Positions 12,246-24,769 of a stretch of DNA of 64,000 bases are shown here, one piece after another; position 1 is the stretch's first letter, and each line of letters starts with the position of its first letter. Below the pieces are notes generated by a model. That model had not been told where the DNA came from, did not search any database, and saw only the letters and a program-made list of their open reading frames with translations. The DNA comes from Alisma plantago-aquatica (lineage: Eukaryota; Streptophyta; Magnoliopsida; Alismatales; Alismataceae): contig OY856412.1 of the NCBI GenBank assembly GCA_963693085.1, forward strand, positions 1,128,946,744 to 1,129,010,743, in the 5' to 3' direction. The position numbers and the translations under genes were made by a program.

Positions 12246-13954
12246 GCTATTATGCCACAGAGAGAACCAGGATCTGAGTTTATAGGCAAATACATTAAGT
12301 GATAGTCATAGTCACTTTATAATTGCAATATGAACATCCAAGCAGTTTAGTTGCATTCAATGCAATTAAACGTCCGAGAAACCATCGGAAAACTAAGCGG
12401 TTATTCATAAGTAACCACATACCTGTCCTGGAGATCTCAAGCAACAATTTATCCAAATCCAACTAGATGTCCAATCAAGCAAGCCAATCAATCAATCAGG
12501 CAAACATTGATCCTGAAAACATGTATAATGTCTATTTGTCACAAGCATATCCCAAACAACTCCTTATTGACTTGGGACACTTTTCTAAGGTTTCTAAGTC
12601 TCGTTAGGATGCATTAGGGTTTCTTAGATCAATTTCTCAAACTTTATCCTTTTTAAGATAACAAACCCTAAAATACTCTTTTTCATTTATATAAACCCTA
12701 ATTGCTCAAACTATTCATTTTAGCACCCAAATTGACTTAGGATCATCACATCCTTATTTATTCATGGATTTGAACATTTAAACAATTATAAGACATATTC
12801 ATCTAAATTAGGGTTTTCAAGCTCATTAATGCATAATCATGCACGAAACCATAAATTAAACCAAATATATAAAAAATCAACTTTTTAGATCTGATTTTCT
12901 CTTTTATTAACAACAGGTTAATATCATCTTGAATTATCCATTGAATAACATTAAATCCATCTATCATCAAATCTAAGGGTTTTTCTTTAATTAAATCATT
13001 AAAGATGATAACTTTATGTACTTTTCCAATTTCAAGCATATTTAAGCACATAAACTCTAAATTAGACTAATCTTGTGCAAAGTTATTCCTTTTTTAACAT
13101 TATGTACCTTTTTACATTTAACAGATTAACATCAACCCTAAAGATCCATTAAACCCTATTAAACACATTTATCATATCAAAATAGGATTTGTTAATCTTT
13201 AATTAATCAAAGATGATAATTTACACTACTTTTTGAATAGCATGCAAAATTAGGCTTCAATCATAATTTCTTTGTGTTCCTCTCGTTCTGAGGATCAATT
13301 TTCATATAAAACTTGTCTTAATCCGAGCTACAGATATTTAACTACAATTTTTGCAATAAAACACTTACTTCGGCCAATGGGGGGCTGCCACGCAGGCCTT
13401 TCCATGCAACGTTGGTTGTTGCTTTGGGAAACATAATCATATTACCGAACTGCCCCTACGTAAGTTGTTTCTTCTACTTTCCTCAGAGGGGTAGAATCGT
13501 CCGATGCGCCCAAGTTCCTTCTTCATCCTCGCGAGCTTGCCAGGGCGCCAACCTGCAACCCTAGCTGCGCACAGCACGGCCTCCCTACCTCCTCCCCGAC
13601 CCCGAAGATCACTAGGGAGGATACTCTTCCCTCCGCCGTACACCTACGCACCAGATGGTGCCATCCTCTCGCAGCTAGGGTCGTTGGCCTATGCTACCTG
13701 GGCCTGTAACCCGCGGCCGGCCTGGAAGTCGCGTTGTAGGTGCGGCGGGGTGGTGGCAGTCAGAGAAAGGTGAAAAACCACCTTATAACATTAGAGTTGC
13801 TTCGTGCTTCCTCTGAGATCCTTCTACTAAAGCTAGTCGCCCCCAAGAGAACCCTAGGTGTTCTTGTTTAAGGTTTCAATATGCAAGGAAAAAGAAGAAG
13901 ATGAGGAAGAGGGTGGGAGCCGTGGGATCTCTGGAACTCGACCCAGATGGTCTA

Positions 13955-13969
13955 CCCCTTAAATAGGGG
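13955..13969 (-). promoter_or_regulatory. Probable TATA box of the LTR promoter (left copy)
   Basis: Read on the minus strand the site is CCCCTATTTAAGGGG, a TATA-like core in a short palindrome. It is duplicated in the other LTR near 21677-21691, where it would drive the element's transcript. The function is inferred from sequence only. Confidence 0.5.
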
Positions 13970-14933
13970 AGGTCATGAGGCCCCCAGGTCGGCTATTTGT
14001 GAATCAAAGAGTTCCTTTCCAACTAGGAAACCAAATCCTTCAATGAGAATTAGCCTTCTCTCTCTTCTTTATCCCCTTGATATTCCTTATGCTTTGGTTA
14101 TTAGTAAATTCAAGAATTATCACTTTTAATATCCTTGCCCTTGGATTTTAATCCTTTGGCCTCGAAATTAAGTTTTCCTTACAGAAAATACTTCCTTTTA
14201 TTAATATCTCAAAAATTAGTAATAATGTATCACATTATCCTTTTATTTTGCAAATTTGGTATTTTCTCTTTCCTCTTTCTTCATTGGGACTCATTGGATC
14301 CCAAGACACTCAAATACTTCGAAATTCCTTTTTAAGTAATACTCATTATCCTTAAATGCATCAATATGCACTATTCTTCATTATTTTCTATTATCTTGTT
14401 TATTTCTTATTAACATAGTTCTTTTTGAGGATTTCTCTTTATTTCCTTTTTATTTTCCTTGTTGGTTTTCCCTTTTTACATTAGGAATCCTTGGGACACG
14501 AAATCCCACTAAGGATAACTCAATTGTATCTCTTTTTACTTATTTTCCACATATTACCATTATTTTCAATTTATTTCTTGATAAGGAAATATTTAGTTGA
14601 TCTTTTCTTTTATTATTGTATTCTCTATGCCACCTTGGACTTCTTGGAACCCAAGGAATCCAAGAGGCACAAAATCCTCTTTGGATTTGCCTTCTAGAGG
14701 TTTCCACATTATTCTTTTCTCAAATATTCAATTATTCATTCACTAATTCAATTTTCTTTGTTATTTCCTTGTTATTGGGCCCAATAGCCAATAAAGACCA
14801 CAACACAAACATCAAGGCTATTGTAAACGAAATTCATGTATTTGAAACAAATTATACCATTCTTTTTTCAAATATCTTCAATATGAGAAATTACATTTAT
14901 CACCAAACAAACCCAAAAATTGGGGTTGTAACA

Positions 14934-14952
14934 TCCTTCCCCTCTAATAGGA
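14934..14952 (-). promoter_or_regulatory. Polypurine tract of nested gypsy element
   Basis: On the minus strand the sequence directly before the LTR is a purine-rich tract containing AGAGGGGAAGGA, the expected second-strand primer site next to the 3' LTR. Confidence 0.8.
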
Positions 14953-15450
14953 ATTTTGTCCTCAAAATTCAAGTGAGCAAACAACCAATTCAGGATAAGA
15001 CTTTTCCATATCCATCATTGGCCCCTATGTGGGTTTACCGTACTCATGGCACTTCCAAGAACCTTTATCATCACATATTCTTTTCTATGAGTCCTTTCAT
15101 CCTGTCGTCTATAAACTGCACAGGTGACTCAGGTCATTTCAGCCTCCCTTGGGGCTCACTAGGTTCATTGCTCAGCACATGGTCTGGGTACCTCACATAG
15201 TGCTCTAAATTGGACGCATGGAACTCATCACACATTACTTTATCCTGAGGGGTAAAGGTAACCATAACCTTCTCCACCAATCCATCTCAAATGGACCCAT
15301 GTATCGGGGACTCACCTCTCTCAGCTATAACTTAGAGGGGTCAGATTTTCATGTCACATTTTCTCCCACAGTAACTTGTATGTCAGTCTACTTTGCATCT
15401 GCTCACGACTCTCATCGTCTCTAGGCTCCTTTCAGCCCTTGCACAATCAA
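14945..15450 (-). pseudogene. Decayed 3' end of gypsy pol (integrase C-terminus)
   Basis: Reading the minus strand in shifting frames gives fragments typical of the end of chromovirus pol: SPRYMGPFE near 15290, YVRYPDHVLSNEP near 15190, and a W-x-CHEYGKPT segment near 15030, leading into the purine tract. Stops and frameshifts separate them, so no product is possible. They identify the element as Ty3/gypsy and confirm the minus orientation. Confidence 0.75.
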
Positions 15451-18400
15451 AGTGACTTCATCTACACGCACTGGGGTCCCTTTTTCTAACCATCACGTGG
15501 TCCTTTTCTAACCATCATGTGGCCCTTTTCACCAACATCACCTTACTGAAGTGGTGACCGACACAACCTCCCTTACAGAGCTTCATATAAAACCCGATAC
15601 TGGCTATGGTGGTTATCTTCACATCTTTCATAGGACAAAAACTGTCTCTAGATATCACCCTAAACGAGCACACATGCCCTCATCAGACCCTTTCGTCTGG
15701 ATCATACTAACCATAGTTAGGGGTGATAAACTATACTAACATCGAGTTCTTCATGTACCTACTTCCACTTTATGGAAGTGAACCTTTAGGTCAAACTCAA
15801 GAACCTTTGAACTCGCTTCAAGGTGTAGTTGAACCATCTTTCTCATGGGTAGTTCAACCGGATCTGTCCCTTATCCGAACTCTTCCTTTCTCATATTATC
15901 TAGGTAAGGCGACCTACCATAACCCATATTGTATATCGACCTTCTTTGGCCCAGGCGAGACCTATCACAACATCCATAGTGTTGATATCCCGTTCTCTCT
16001 CAGGGACTCTTTTGTCCTCTATATTGATACACTGGGTTACTGGGGTTCGTCCTTTACCTCTTGGCTTGCATGGCCATAAACCACATGCAACTTTATCTTA
16101 AGAATCCAAAGTGCTATTGCCATTTTCCACGGTGTATGATGATCTTCAACCATGATTTCCTATATGTCATGATTCTTTCAAGATCAAATCCTCTAAAATC
16201 CTAAACCACTCTAGTCGGGGTTTCGTCACCTTCTCTTCCAAAGAAGTGCATCTGGGGTTCTACCACCGTCCTTTCATTACATCAAGGACTAGACTGGCTA
16301 ACCAAACAACCCTTAACTTTTCAACGCATCTTGTTACATCTGAGTGTTATCCAAACACCTCTCCTTTTCAAACTTAGGGTTAGCCAAACAACCTCTTCTA
16401 GCTTCTAATCAAACAAGTCAGATGTATCTCAACCAGAGCACCCATTACCACTTCACATCCTTAGGTAACATTACACTTCCATGTATTTCACTTATCATGT
16501 CACCTCAAACTATATGTTCATCTTCATAAGAACACTCTCTGATTCCATCATCATGGTGATCACACTCAACCTGGTATAACTTGTAAGTTCCACATAGCTC
16601 ATGATTAAAACATCCTCATAAGGGAACTACCTCATTCCTCTTAGTGTTTACAAACCATCCATGTATCATTCACTTTACCAGGGTAGATATCTTCTCTATC
16701 CCCATTTCTCATGGCAACGCTCCAACCTACATCATCTCTTATCCTTAATGTATGACATGCATAATGTACTATCTCTCACCCCCATAACAAGAGGAAATAA
16801 GCATTTGGCTACAGTCCAAATATAGAGTTCTTCCTGTTCCAAGAGTAGAGATGGTGCATCCCACCTTGCCAGTACACCTTTAAATCTAAGTTGCAACGTG
16901 CCACATATGTCTCTTCATCACAAACATCATGATATCAAACTAGTCTTGAACCTACTGAGGTTTATATCCTTGGTCATCTCCTCTAGGTCTATAGGGTACC
17001 GACTCTTTTGGGGTTATCCCTCTTCCCTCATGCATCAAGAGAGTGCCCTACTCATCTGCCCTTTGGGTCCCATGAGTTTCATGAAGGTGATCAATCTCCT
17101 AACCCATGGCCCTCAGACAATGATAGTTGTTACCTCCCGACCCTATGGTCATGTGCAACTGGGGAATTAGGCAACTCCTACTTTCGTCGGTCTTATCCCT
17201 ACCTGACCTGAGGATAGACTTAGGGTTCTCCATTACAGAACATGTTCACTTAGAACCTTACCCAAGTCTTCATCATCTCTCTTTCTGCATTCATGGGCTG
17301 GCTCTCATCCGTTCATAGGCATCATGGCAACCTGCCTACCTTGATCAAGCCCCATACTGGTCTCCTCCATGGTAACATATTCACATGCAATAGAGATGGA
17401 TATCTATGGGTCTGTAGATTCAATCTCATACTATGTACCTTTCACTTAGCTTCTCTAGATCCTGTGAGACCTCTTCAGGTTACCTTAAACCAACAAAACT
17501 GATATACACCCTACCAAAGGGGTCCCTCTCCCAGGATGGGAGGAAAACTATCTCTAAGGTCACAAAAGCTCTTAGGTCTAGGGTTTACATCCACACGAGC
17601 CTACTTAACCCTAGCAAGCCATTAAGGCACGAGCAGATCACTTACTATACCATGCTAGGTCATACTTGTCCTCTTTCCTCAATGTTGGATCAAGATCATA
17701 CCTTTCTTTATCATCAACCTAGTTGTGAGGGGTTCATCAAACACACCTTAAACATCAGGGGCTCCTCTTTTCCTCTATTCATGAGGATTACTATGCTCGC
17801 TTCTATAGGAACTCAACTTCTCATCATGAGCCTTAGGTACACCACTTCCCCTCTTAGGCCTAGGAACCCTAGGTTCACTGCATGCTCTGTCTCTTAACTA
17901 CAAACCAAGCATGAAAAAGGCATGACACGCACTCCTTGTCATCCTTCAACTCAAGCAACACTTAGTGTTGGGTCCTCCTTAAGGACAACCAACAAGGTAC
18001 AAGGCCTCATAACCTGCTACTAAACCTTTCTAGGTCTAAGGAACTCTTTTTCCTACCTCAGAAGGTAAACACCTATACTGTAGGCACATAGGCACCATAT
18101 GCTTCATCTTCACTCCCTAGGGTTTGGTCCCTCTAACGGAAACCAAGATATCATCAACTTATGAGGCAACCACAGTCATCCATTGTTTAGGGTTTTAGGC
18201 TTCCAACCTTCTTGCTGGGTTTCCTGCTCTCTCTAGAGCTAACCCTACATCCAACCTCACCATTAGAGGTCCCCTCTTCATGAAATATCAACCTCCAAAG
18301 CATTCTCTACATGGGTGAAGCCTAGGTTCGCACTTATGGTTGCTCAAGATCATCCATAACCCTTTATGCTCCATCATAATTCCTTATCCAGGGTTTCATT

Positions 18401-19228
18401 CTACCGTCAGCACTATGACGTGCCCTAGGTGCCAGCTATGCCCTACTTGCACAAGCCCATAGGGTTTCTATGGTCCTTCACTAACATCGTCATCTAAGGA
18501 GCTATCCTTTACCCTAACATGCACGACCCTTCCCAGGGTTGGGGTGCCAAAGGTGCTAGGTCACCCATGGATCATATGGCATCCCAAAGGAATGTCCTTT
18601 CAAACACCTGGTCTAAGTCATCTCTCTCTAACTTTCACTTAGGGTTAGGGTTAGCATCATCCTCAGAGGATGTGCCAGGTCTCTACTTGAAATGGAGATC
18701 TTTATCTCAGAGACTAACTTATCCTCCTGTCACGAAGGTTTAACCTTAGGTCTCTTCTGAGGACATGACATCTTATGTCATACGTCCTAAGCATGTATCT
18801 ATTATTTATTTTGCGCTTAATCTATTAAGCTTATGTCCATGACATCTTATTTACATGCATTTCATTAATTTAGTGGAGGATTCCTTAAACCTTATTAACC
18901 TTACCCATACCTTAAGAGGGTGAGGAGAAGAAAGAAAACCCTAATCCTTTAGGTCCTTATCAGAATTTTGTGATGAGAAGGGATGAATAAGATGAGAAGT
19001 CCTAAAGGTATCTTATTTCGATTCACACCCTAAGACTTTGGCCAGGAGGTCACACGGGTCCGGGAGTCCTCGTATTCTGACTAGCGGTGCGGAGGAAAAT
19101 CTTGCCAGCCCCCGGTCGTGATCCCTTTCTAGACACCTCCGTCTTTCGGATACTCCTCTAATAACTCCCTTGGGTTCTATGGAGTTTGTAGAATTTAATA
19201 ATTATTAATGGTTAACTGAGGAACCTAA
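15451..19228 (-). other. Interior of nested gypsy element without recognisable gag-pol
   Basis: About 3.8 kb lies between the pol remnant and the primer site. I found no reverse transcriptase FxDD box, RNase H, protease or CCHC knuckle on either strand. The longest open stretches (for example 17433-17897, plus strand) look like chance. Either gag-pol is mutated beyond recognition by eye, or this is a non-coding family mobilised in trans. Confidence 0.6.
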
Positions 19229-19240
19229 GCTCTGATACCA
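19229..19240 (-). promoter_or_regulatory. Primer binding site (Met-tRNA type)
   Basis: The minus strand reads TGGTATCAGAGC two bases inside the right LTR. This is the standard plant LTR element primer site, complementary to the 3' end of initiator Met tRNA. Confidence 0.92.
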
Positions 19241-19242
19241 AA

Positions 19243-22200
19243 TGTTACAACCCCACCTCCCGATAACCCCCAATTAAGGGAGACCAAGAGGTTGAAGCCG
19301 CACCCATTAATCCCGGATCAAAGGTTCGACATATAACCATAAACAATTATTAAATTCTAACAGACAATACTGAAAATGGTAATAAAAATTTTCTTTGCAT
19401 ACCTTTGAAGAGATTGGAACAAACTAGACTTCTAACCTCAGCTGAACTATTCTAACTAGTTCCTCCTTGTTCTTTAATTCTTGAATTCACAAGGTGTCAT
19501 TTTGTTGTTTGTTCTTTTCATTGTACCTAAAATGCCGACAAACAAAACGTCGGTCAGCCAAAGCTGGTATGTGGAGGAAACAGATAAAGTTCAACTATGT
19601 TAACAATATAATCATTCAATTAATCATTTAACAATCAAGATTACATCTTAAGCCATACAACTCAATCCATACATATTCACGAACTCTGGGTTGTCCCTGC
19701 AGTGGACATAGATTTCACCTCTCTTTTAGGTAATAGAGTCGCATGGAACTACCCGAAGGTGGCCCAATATCTAACTCAATGTGACTTGATGGTCCTACCT
19801 CCATGGTAGCCATGTACTAAGTCATCCATAGACCTGATGGACCTACCCAATAGGTAGCCATGTACTAGGTCATCCATGGACCTGATGGACCTACCCAATA
19901 GGTAGCCATGTACTAGGCCTTTCTCTAACCTGATGGACCTACCCATAGGCAGCCATGTACTAGGTTAGCTATTATTCCACAGAGAGAACCAGGATCTGAG
20001 TTTATAGGCAAAAACATTAAGTGATAGTCATAGTCACTTTATAACTGCAATATGAACATCCAAGCAGTTTAGTTGCATTCAATGTGATTAAACGTCCGAG
20101 AAACCATCGGAAAACTAAGCGGTTATTCATAAGTAACCACATACCTGTCTTGGAGATCTCAAGCAACAATTTATCCTAATCCAACTAGATGTCTAATCAA
20201 GCAAGCCAATCAATCAATTAGGCAAACATTGATCCTGAAAATATGTATAATGTCTATTTGTCACAAGCATATCCCAAACAACTCCTTAATGACTTGGGAC
20301 ACTTTTCTAAGGTTTCTAAGTCTCGTTAGGATGCATTAGGGTTTCTTAGATCAATTTCTCAAACTTTATCCTTTTTAAGATAACAAACCCTAAAATACTC
20401 TTTTCCATTTATATAAACCCTAATTGCTCAAACTATTCATTTTAACACCCAAATTGACTTAGGATCATCACATCCTTATTTATTCATGGATTTGAACATT
20501 TAAACAATTAGAATACATATTCATCTAAATTAGGGTTTTCAAGCTCATTAATGCATAATCATGCATGAAACCCTAAATTAAACCAAATATATAAAAAGAT
20601 CATCTTTTTAGATCCGATTTTCTCTTTTATTAACAATAGGTTAATATCAGCTTGAATTATCCATTGAATAACATTAAATCCATCTATCATCAAATCTAAG
20701 GGTTTTTCTTTAATTAAATCATTAAAGATGATAATTTTATGTACTTTTCCAATTTCAAGCATATTTAAGCACATAAACTCTAAATTAGACTAATATTGTG
20801 CAAATTTATTCCTTTTTTAACATTATGTACCTTTTTACATTTAACAGGTTAACATCAACCCTAAAGATCCATTAAACCCTATTAAACACATTTATCATAT
20901 CAAAATAGGGTTTCTTAAACTTTAATTAATCAAAGATGATAATTTACACTACTTTTTGAATAGCATGCAAAATTAGGCTTCAATCATAATTTCTTTGTGT
21001 TCCTCTCATTCTGAGGATCAATTTTCATATAAAACTTGTCTTAATCCGAGCTACGGATATTTAACTACGATTTTTGCAATAAAACACTTACTTCGGCCAA
21101 TGGGGGGTTTCCACGCAGGCCTTTCCATGCAACGTTGACTGTTGCTTTGGGAAACATAATCAAATTACCGAACTGCCCCTGCGTAAGTTGTTTCTTCTAC
21201 TTTCCTCAGAGGGGTAGAATCGTCCGATGCGCCCAAGTTCCTTCTTCATCCTCGCGAGCTTGTCAGGGCACCGACCTGCAACCCTAGCCGCGCACAGCGC
21301 GGCCTCCCTACCTCCTCCCCGACCCCGAAGATCGCTAGGGAGGATACTCTTCCCTCCGTCGTACACCTACGCACCATATGGTGCCATCCTCTCACAGCTA
21401 GGGCCGTTGGCCTATGCTACCTGGGCCTGCAACCCGCGGCCGGCCTGGAAGCCGCGCTGCAGGTGCGGCGGGGTGGTGGCGGTCAGAGAAAGGTGAAAAC
21501 CCACCTTATAACATTGGAGTTGCTTCGTGCTTCCTCCGAGATCCTTCTACCAAAGCTAGTCACCCCAAGAGAACCCTAGGTGTTCTTGTTTAAGGTTTCA
21601 ATATGCAAGGAAAAAGAAGAAGATGAGGAAGAGGGTGGGAGCCGTGGGATCTCTGGAACTCGACCCAGATGGTCTACCCCTTAAATAGGGGAGGTCATGA
21701 GGCCCCCAGGTCGGCTATTTGTGAATCAAAGAGTTCCTTTCCAACTAGGAAACCAAATCCTTCAATGAGAAATATCCTTCTCTCTCTTCTTTATCCCCTT
21801 GATATTCCTTATGCTTTGGTTATTAGTAAATTCAAGAATTATCACTTTTAATATCCTTGCCCTTGGATTTTAATCCTTTGGCCTCGAAATTAAGTTTTCC
21901 TTACAGAAAATACTTCCTTTTTATTAATATCTCAAAAATCAGTAATAATGTATCACATTATCCTTTTATTTTGCAAATTTGGTATTTTCTCTTTCCTCTT
22001 TCTTCATTGGGACTCCTTGGATCCCAAGACACTCAAATACTTCGAAATTCCTTTTTAAGGAATACTCATTATCCTTAAATGCATCAATATGCATTATTCT
22101 TCATTATTTCCTATTATCTTGTTTATTTCTTATTAACATAGTTCTTTTTGAGGATTTCTATTTATTTCCTTTTTATTTTCCTCGTTGGTTTTCCCTTTTT

Positions 22201-22656
22201 ACATTTGGAATCCTTGGGACACGAAATCCCACTAAGGATAACTCAATTGTATCTCTTTTTATTTATTTTCCACATATTACCATTATTTTCAATTTATTTC
22301 TCGATAAGGAAATATTTAGTTGATCTTTTCATTTATTATTGTATTCTCTATGCCACCTTGGACTTCTTGGAACCCAAGGAATCCAAGAGGCACGAAATCC
22401 TCTTTGGATTTGCCTTCTAGAGGTTTCCACATTATTCTTTTCTCAAATATTCAATTATTCATTCACTAATTGAATTTTCTTTGTTATTTCCTTGTTATTG
22501 GGCCCAATAGCCAATAAAGCCCACAACACAAACATCAAGGCTATTGTAAACGAAATCCATGTATTTGAAACAAATTATACCATTCTTTGTTCAAATATCT
22601 TTAATATGAGAAATTACATTTCTCACCAAACAAACCCAAAAATTGGGGTTGTAACA
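19243..22656 (-). repeat. 5' LTR (right copy) of nested gypsy element
   Basis: 3,414 bp, starting TGTTACAACC and ending GTAACA, followed by the ATTGG duplication. It carries the same minisatellite (about 19812-19968), GC-rich block (about 21165-21520) and TATA-like palindrome (about 21677-21691) as the left LTR. Being next to the primer site, this copy would drive transcription leftwards. Confidence 0.95.
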
Positions 22657-23264
22657 ATTGGGCACAACAATTTCTTTACCTGGTATGTTGAGATTGGCAG
22701 CTCGTTTCCTTCAGGAAGCATTTCTTTCAACAAAGTCAACAATGAAGTGAAGCTTTTGTCGCTCCATCTATTGTTAGCTTTCAACTTATACAATCTCAAC
22801 ACAGCGCTAAGCTTCGTAAACTTACTATAACCTGTGTATAACGATATCTCAACATCATGCACAATGTTTCTAAAAATTGGAGGTGGATCGGTGTGCTCTA
22901 CCCCACAACTATCCAGCATCGCATCAACGATGTCTACTGGAACTGGTTCATTCACATCTACGTCATCGTAGGCAATTTCTTCTTCCACACAAGCACTGCT
23001 ATCGACATCCACTGGTTTCGGGTTTGAAATCTCTCCATGCCAGTGCCATTCTGTATAGCCTTGTATAATCCCGTTGCACATGACATGACTTTTGATTTCT
23101 TCACCAGTGCTGACGTTCAAGTTGTTACCGCAATGCCTACATGGACAGTAGAACCTATCTCTAGGTTTTTTCCTATGTTCCTCGGCAAATCTAATAAACT
23201 GGTCAAGACCAGAAATAAACTCTGGGGTGCAGCGATTGCGAATGGACATCCATGATCTATCCAT
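22657..23264 (-). pseudogene. TNP2: TNP2 transposase N-terminal part (split by LTR retrotransposon)
   Basis: The ATG at 23262-23264 opens with MDRSWM and continues into a transposase-associated domain: FIRFAEEHR, then a zinc-binding cluster FYCPCRHCGN, and YTEWHWHGE. The block ends at VKKLLCP, where the retrotransposon enters. It resumes in the same frame at 11520 with the segment typical of this family. An acidic linker around residues 80-125 is usual for TNP2. The likely leader exon lies upstream at about 24400-24740, with the hairpin repeats between, perhaps in a leader intron. Confidence 0.92.
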
Positions 23265-23351
23265 TCTATGATCAAAGAGAAATCAAATATACATTACAAC
23301 AAGATTAGGGTCTAGGGTTAACATATTAGAGTTTTTGCATGGTTAAAACTT

Positions 23352-24012
23352 TAGGCCAAAAAATACATGTGTTGTCATTCTTATATATAATAAATGTGTA
23401 CCACCTATCGCATTCTTGAACACCTGATCTCACTAGTAAGTGTATAATGTGTATTGGGTTTTTAAGAAAATTTCGGCAGCATTTCCCCGCTGTTCTCTAA
23501 GTACATATGTACTCAGAGAACAAACGGGGAAATGTTGTCGAAATTTTCTTGAAAACCAAATATACATTATACACTTACATCCTAAGTGAGATTAGGTGTT
23601 CAAGAACAGTCCCAAACCGGGGACTATCCAAGATTTACTCCTAATGAGTATATCTTGGACGAGTTTCTAGGCCAACAAATATATGTGTTTTCATTCTTAT
23701 ATATAATAAATGTGTACCACCTATCCCATTCTTGAACACCTAATCTCACTGGTAAGTGTATAATGTGTATTGGGTTTTCGAGAAAATTTCGGCAGCATTT
23801 CCCTACTGTTCTCTAAGTACATATGTACTTAGAGAACAAACGGGGAAATGCTACCAAAATTTTCTCGAAAACCCAATACACATTATACACTTACATCCTA
23901 AGTGAGATTAGGTGTTCAAGAACAGTCCCAAACCGGGGACTATCCAAGATTTACTCCTAATGAGTAAATCTTGGACGGGTTTCTAGGCCAACAAATACAT
24001 GTGTTGTCATTC
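23352..24012. repeat. Two 316 bp tandem units, each a large hairpin, upstream of TNP2
   Basis: The units repeat with a 316 bp period. Each holds an inverted repeat of about 194 bp (23413-23606 and 23729-23922) with arms of about 95 nt centred on AGTACATATGTACT; the second unit's arms differ at only a handful of positions. A smaller hairpin built on GTCCAAGATTTACTC follows in each unit (about 23626-23661 and 23943-23977). The array sits between the putative leader exon and the TNP2 ATG. Transcribed, it would fold into long near-perfect stems. Confidence 0.92.
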
Positions 24013-24344
24013 TTATACCTACAATCCTAGTTTAATCATTCATATTCTAAGTTTTGTGTAACATCATTTAATCATGCTTGTCAGTAAATAATAAACAGTA
24101 AATAAACCATGATTCCATATATCAAAGATTTGAACAGTAAGTCAACAATACCTACAACAACACAAATACATGATTCAATTTTGTTATAATGTATTAATTA
24201 GGGTCACATAATCAATTTAGAAATATAAGACACACATGTGACCCTAAACCCTAAACACAAATATATGTAAGCACAAAATAGCACAAAATAGTAAATACAC
24301 AAATATACACACATAATTGAGCAATATAGCACAAAATCAGCCAC

Positions 24345-24372
24345 CACGGCCGTGCTGCCCAGCACGGCCGTG
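24345..24372. repeat. CACGGCCGTG palindrome pair in CACTA-1 right end
   Basis: Two exact copies, at 24345-24354 and 24363-24372, are separated by CTGCCCAG. This mirrors the larger array at 4580-4740 near the opposite end of the element. Confidence 0.9.
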
Positions 24373-24389
24373 CCGACCTGGGATTTCAC

Positions 24390-24745
24390 AACATGGCGGA
24401 GAAGAGGAGGAAAAGGATATACCTATAGGAGAAGCGAGCAGGAAAGAGGGCGGCGGCGGCAGTGAGCGAGAGGGTGGGTTTCCGGAGCAGCAAGCAACAA
24501 ATGGGCGGCAGCGGTGAGCAGGCGACCAGGAGCAGAGACCTAGCAGGAGAGGAGAGGAGCAGACGGGTGACCAAAGCAGCCACCGATGGGGGCGGCGGCG
24601 AGGAGAGGAGAGGAGACGAGCAACAAGCGATGGCGGCACCAGCAGAGAAGCAATCGAATGGCGGCGGCACCAGCAGAGAAGAAATCGCCGGACCTAGTTA
24701 CGCGAATGAAGAATCAGGAATGAAACAGTGAAAGGGGAAGAGTCC
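24390..24745 (-). promoter_or_regulatory. GC-rich probable 5' leader/promoter region of TNP2
   Basis: A CpG- and GGC-rich block contrasts sharply with the AT-rich surroundings. On the minus strand it resembles a CT-rich plant 5' leader with TTCTCTGCTGGTGCCGCC repeated twice, ending at a donor-like CCTATAGGTATAT. It could be the untranslated first exon of TNP2 or a captured host fragment. Its open frames have no recognisable product. Confidence 0.45.
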
Positions 24746-24769
24746 CTCACGCGGGTGTAGTTAAGTTAA

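Larger units (their letters stand above)
11521..14933 (-). repeat. 3' LTR (left copy) of nested gypsy element
   Basis: 3,413 bp, from TGTTACGACCCC to TTGTAACA, pairing with 19243-22656. A ~60 bp minisatellite lies at 12090-12245 and a GC-rich block at about 13440-13790. A TATA-like site lies at 13955-13969 on the minus strand. Confidence 0.95.
11521..22656 (-). mobile_element. Ty3/gypsy (chromovirus-like) LTR retrotransposon, 11,136 bp, inserted in TNP2
   Basis: Two ~3.4 kb LTRs (11521-14933 and 19243-22656) begin TGTTAC and end GTAACA, and the whole is bracketed by ATTGG. The primer binding site lies beside the right LTR and reads TGGTATCAGAGC on the minus strand, matching the 3' end of a Met tRNA. 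A purine tract on the minus strand lies beside the left LTR. The element therefore runs right to left. The 4.3 kb interior has only decayed pol fragments. Seven differences in the first 240 aligned LTR bases suggest a fairly recent insertion. Confidence 0.96.

Noticed and set aside
13437..13773. GC-rich open frames in both LTRs resembling a plant gene start
   Set aside because: They are repeated in both LTR copies (also near 21160-21496) and give Pro/Arg-rich products without domains. They are better explained as LTR leader sequence.
15218..17897. Many plus-strand open frames (for example 17433-17897) inside the nested gypsy element
   Set aside because: The element runs on the minus strand, as shown by its primer site, purine tract and pol fragments. 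These frames have low-complexity, chance-like products and no family resemblance.
23413..23922. Hairpins as a CRISPR-like array or terminator
   Set aside because: There are only two units of 316 bp with long palindromes, in a plant transposon context. There are no short direct repeats with unique spacers.
24337..24731. Open frames on both strands of the GC-rich block as a captured host gene
   Set aside because: Overlapping frames on both strands with Ser/Pro- or Gly/Glu-rich repeats point to composition rather than coding; it is kept only as a probable leader region.
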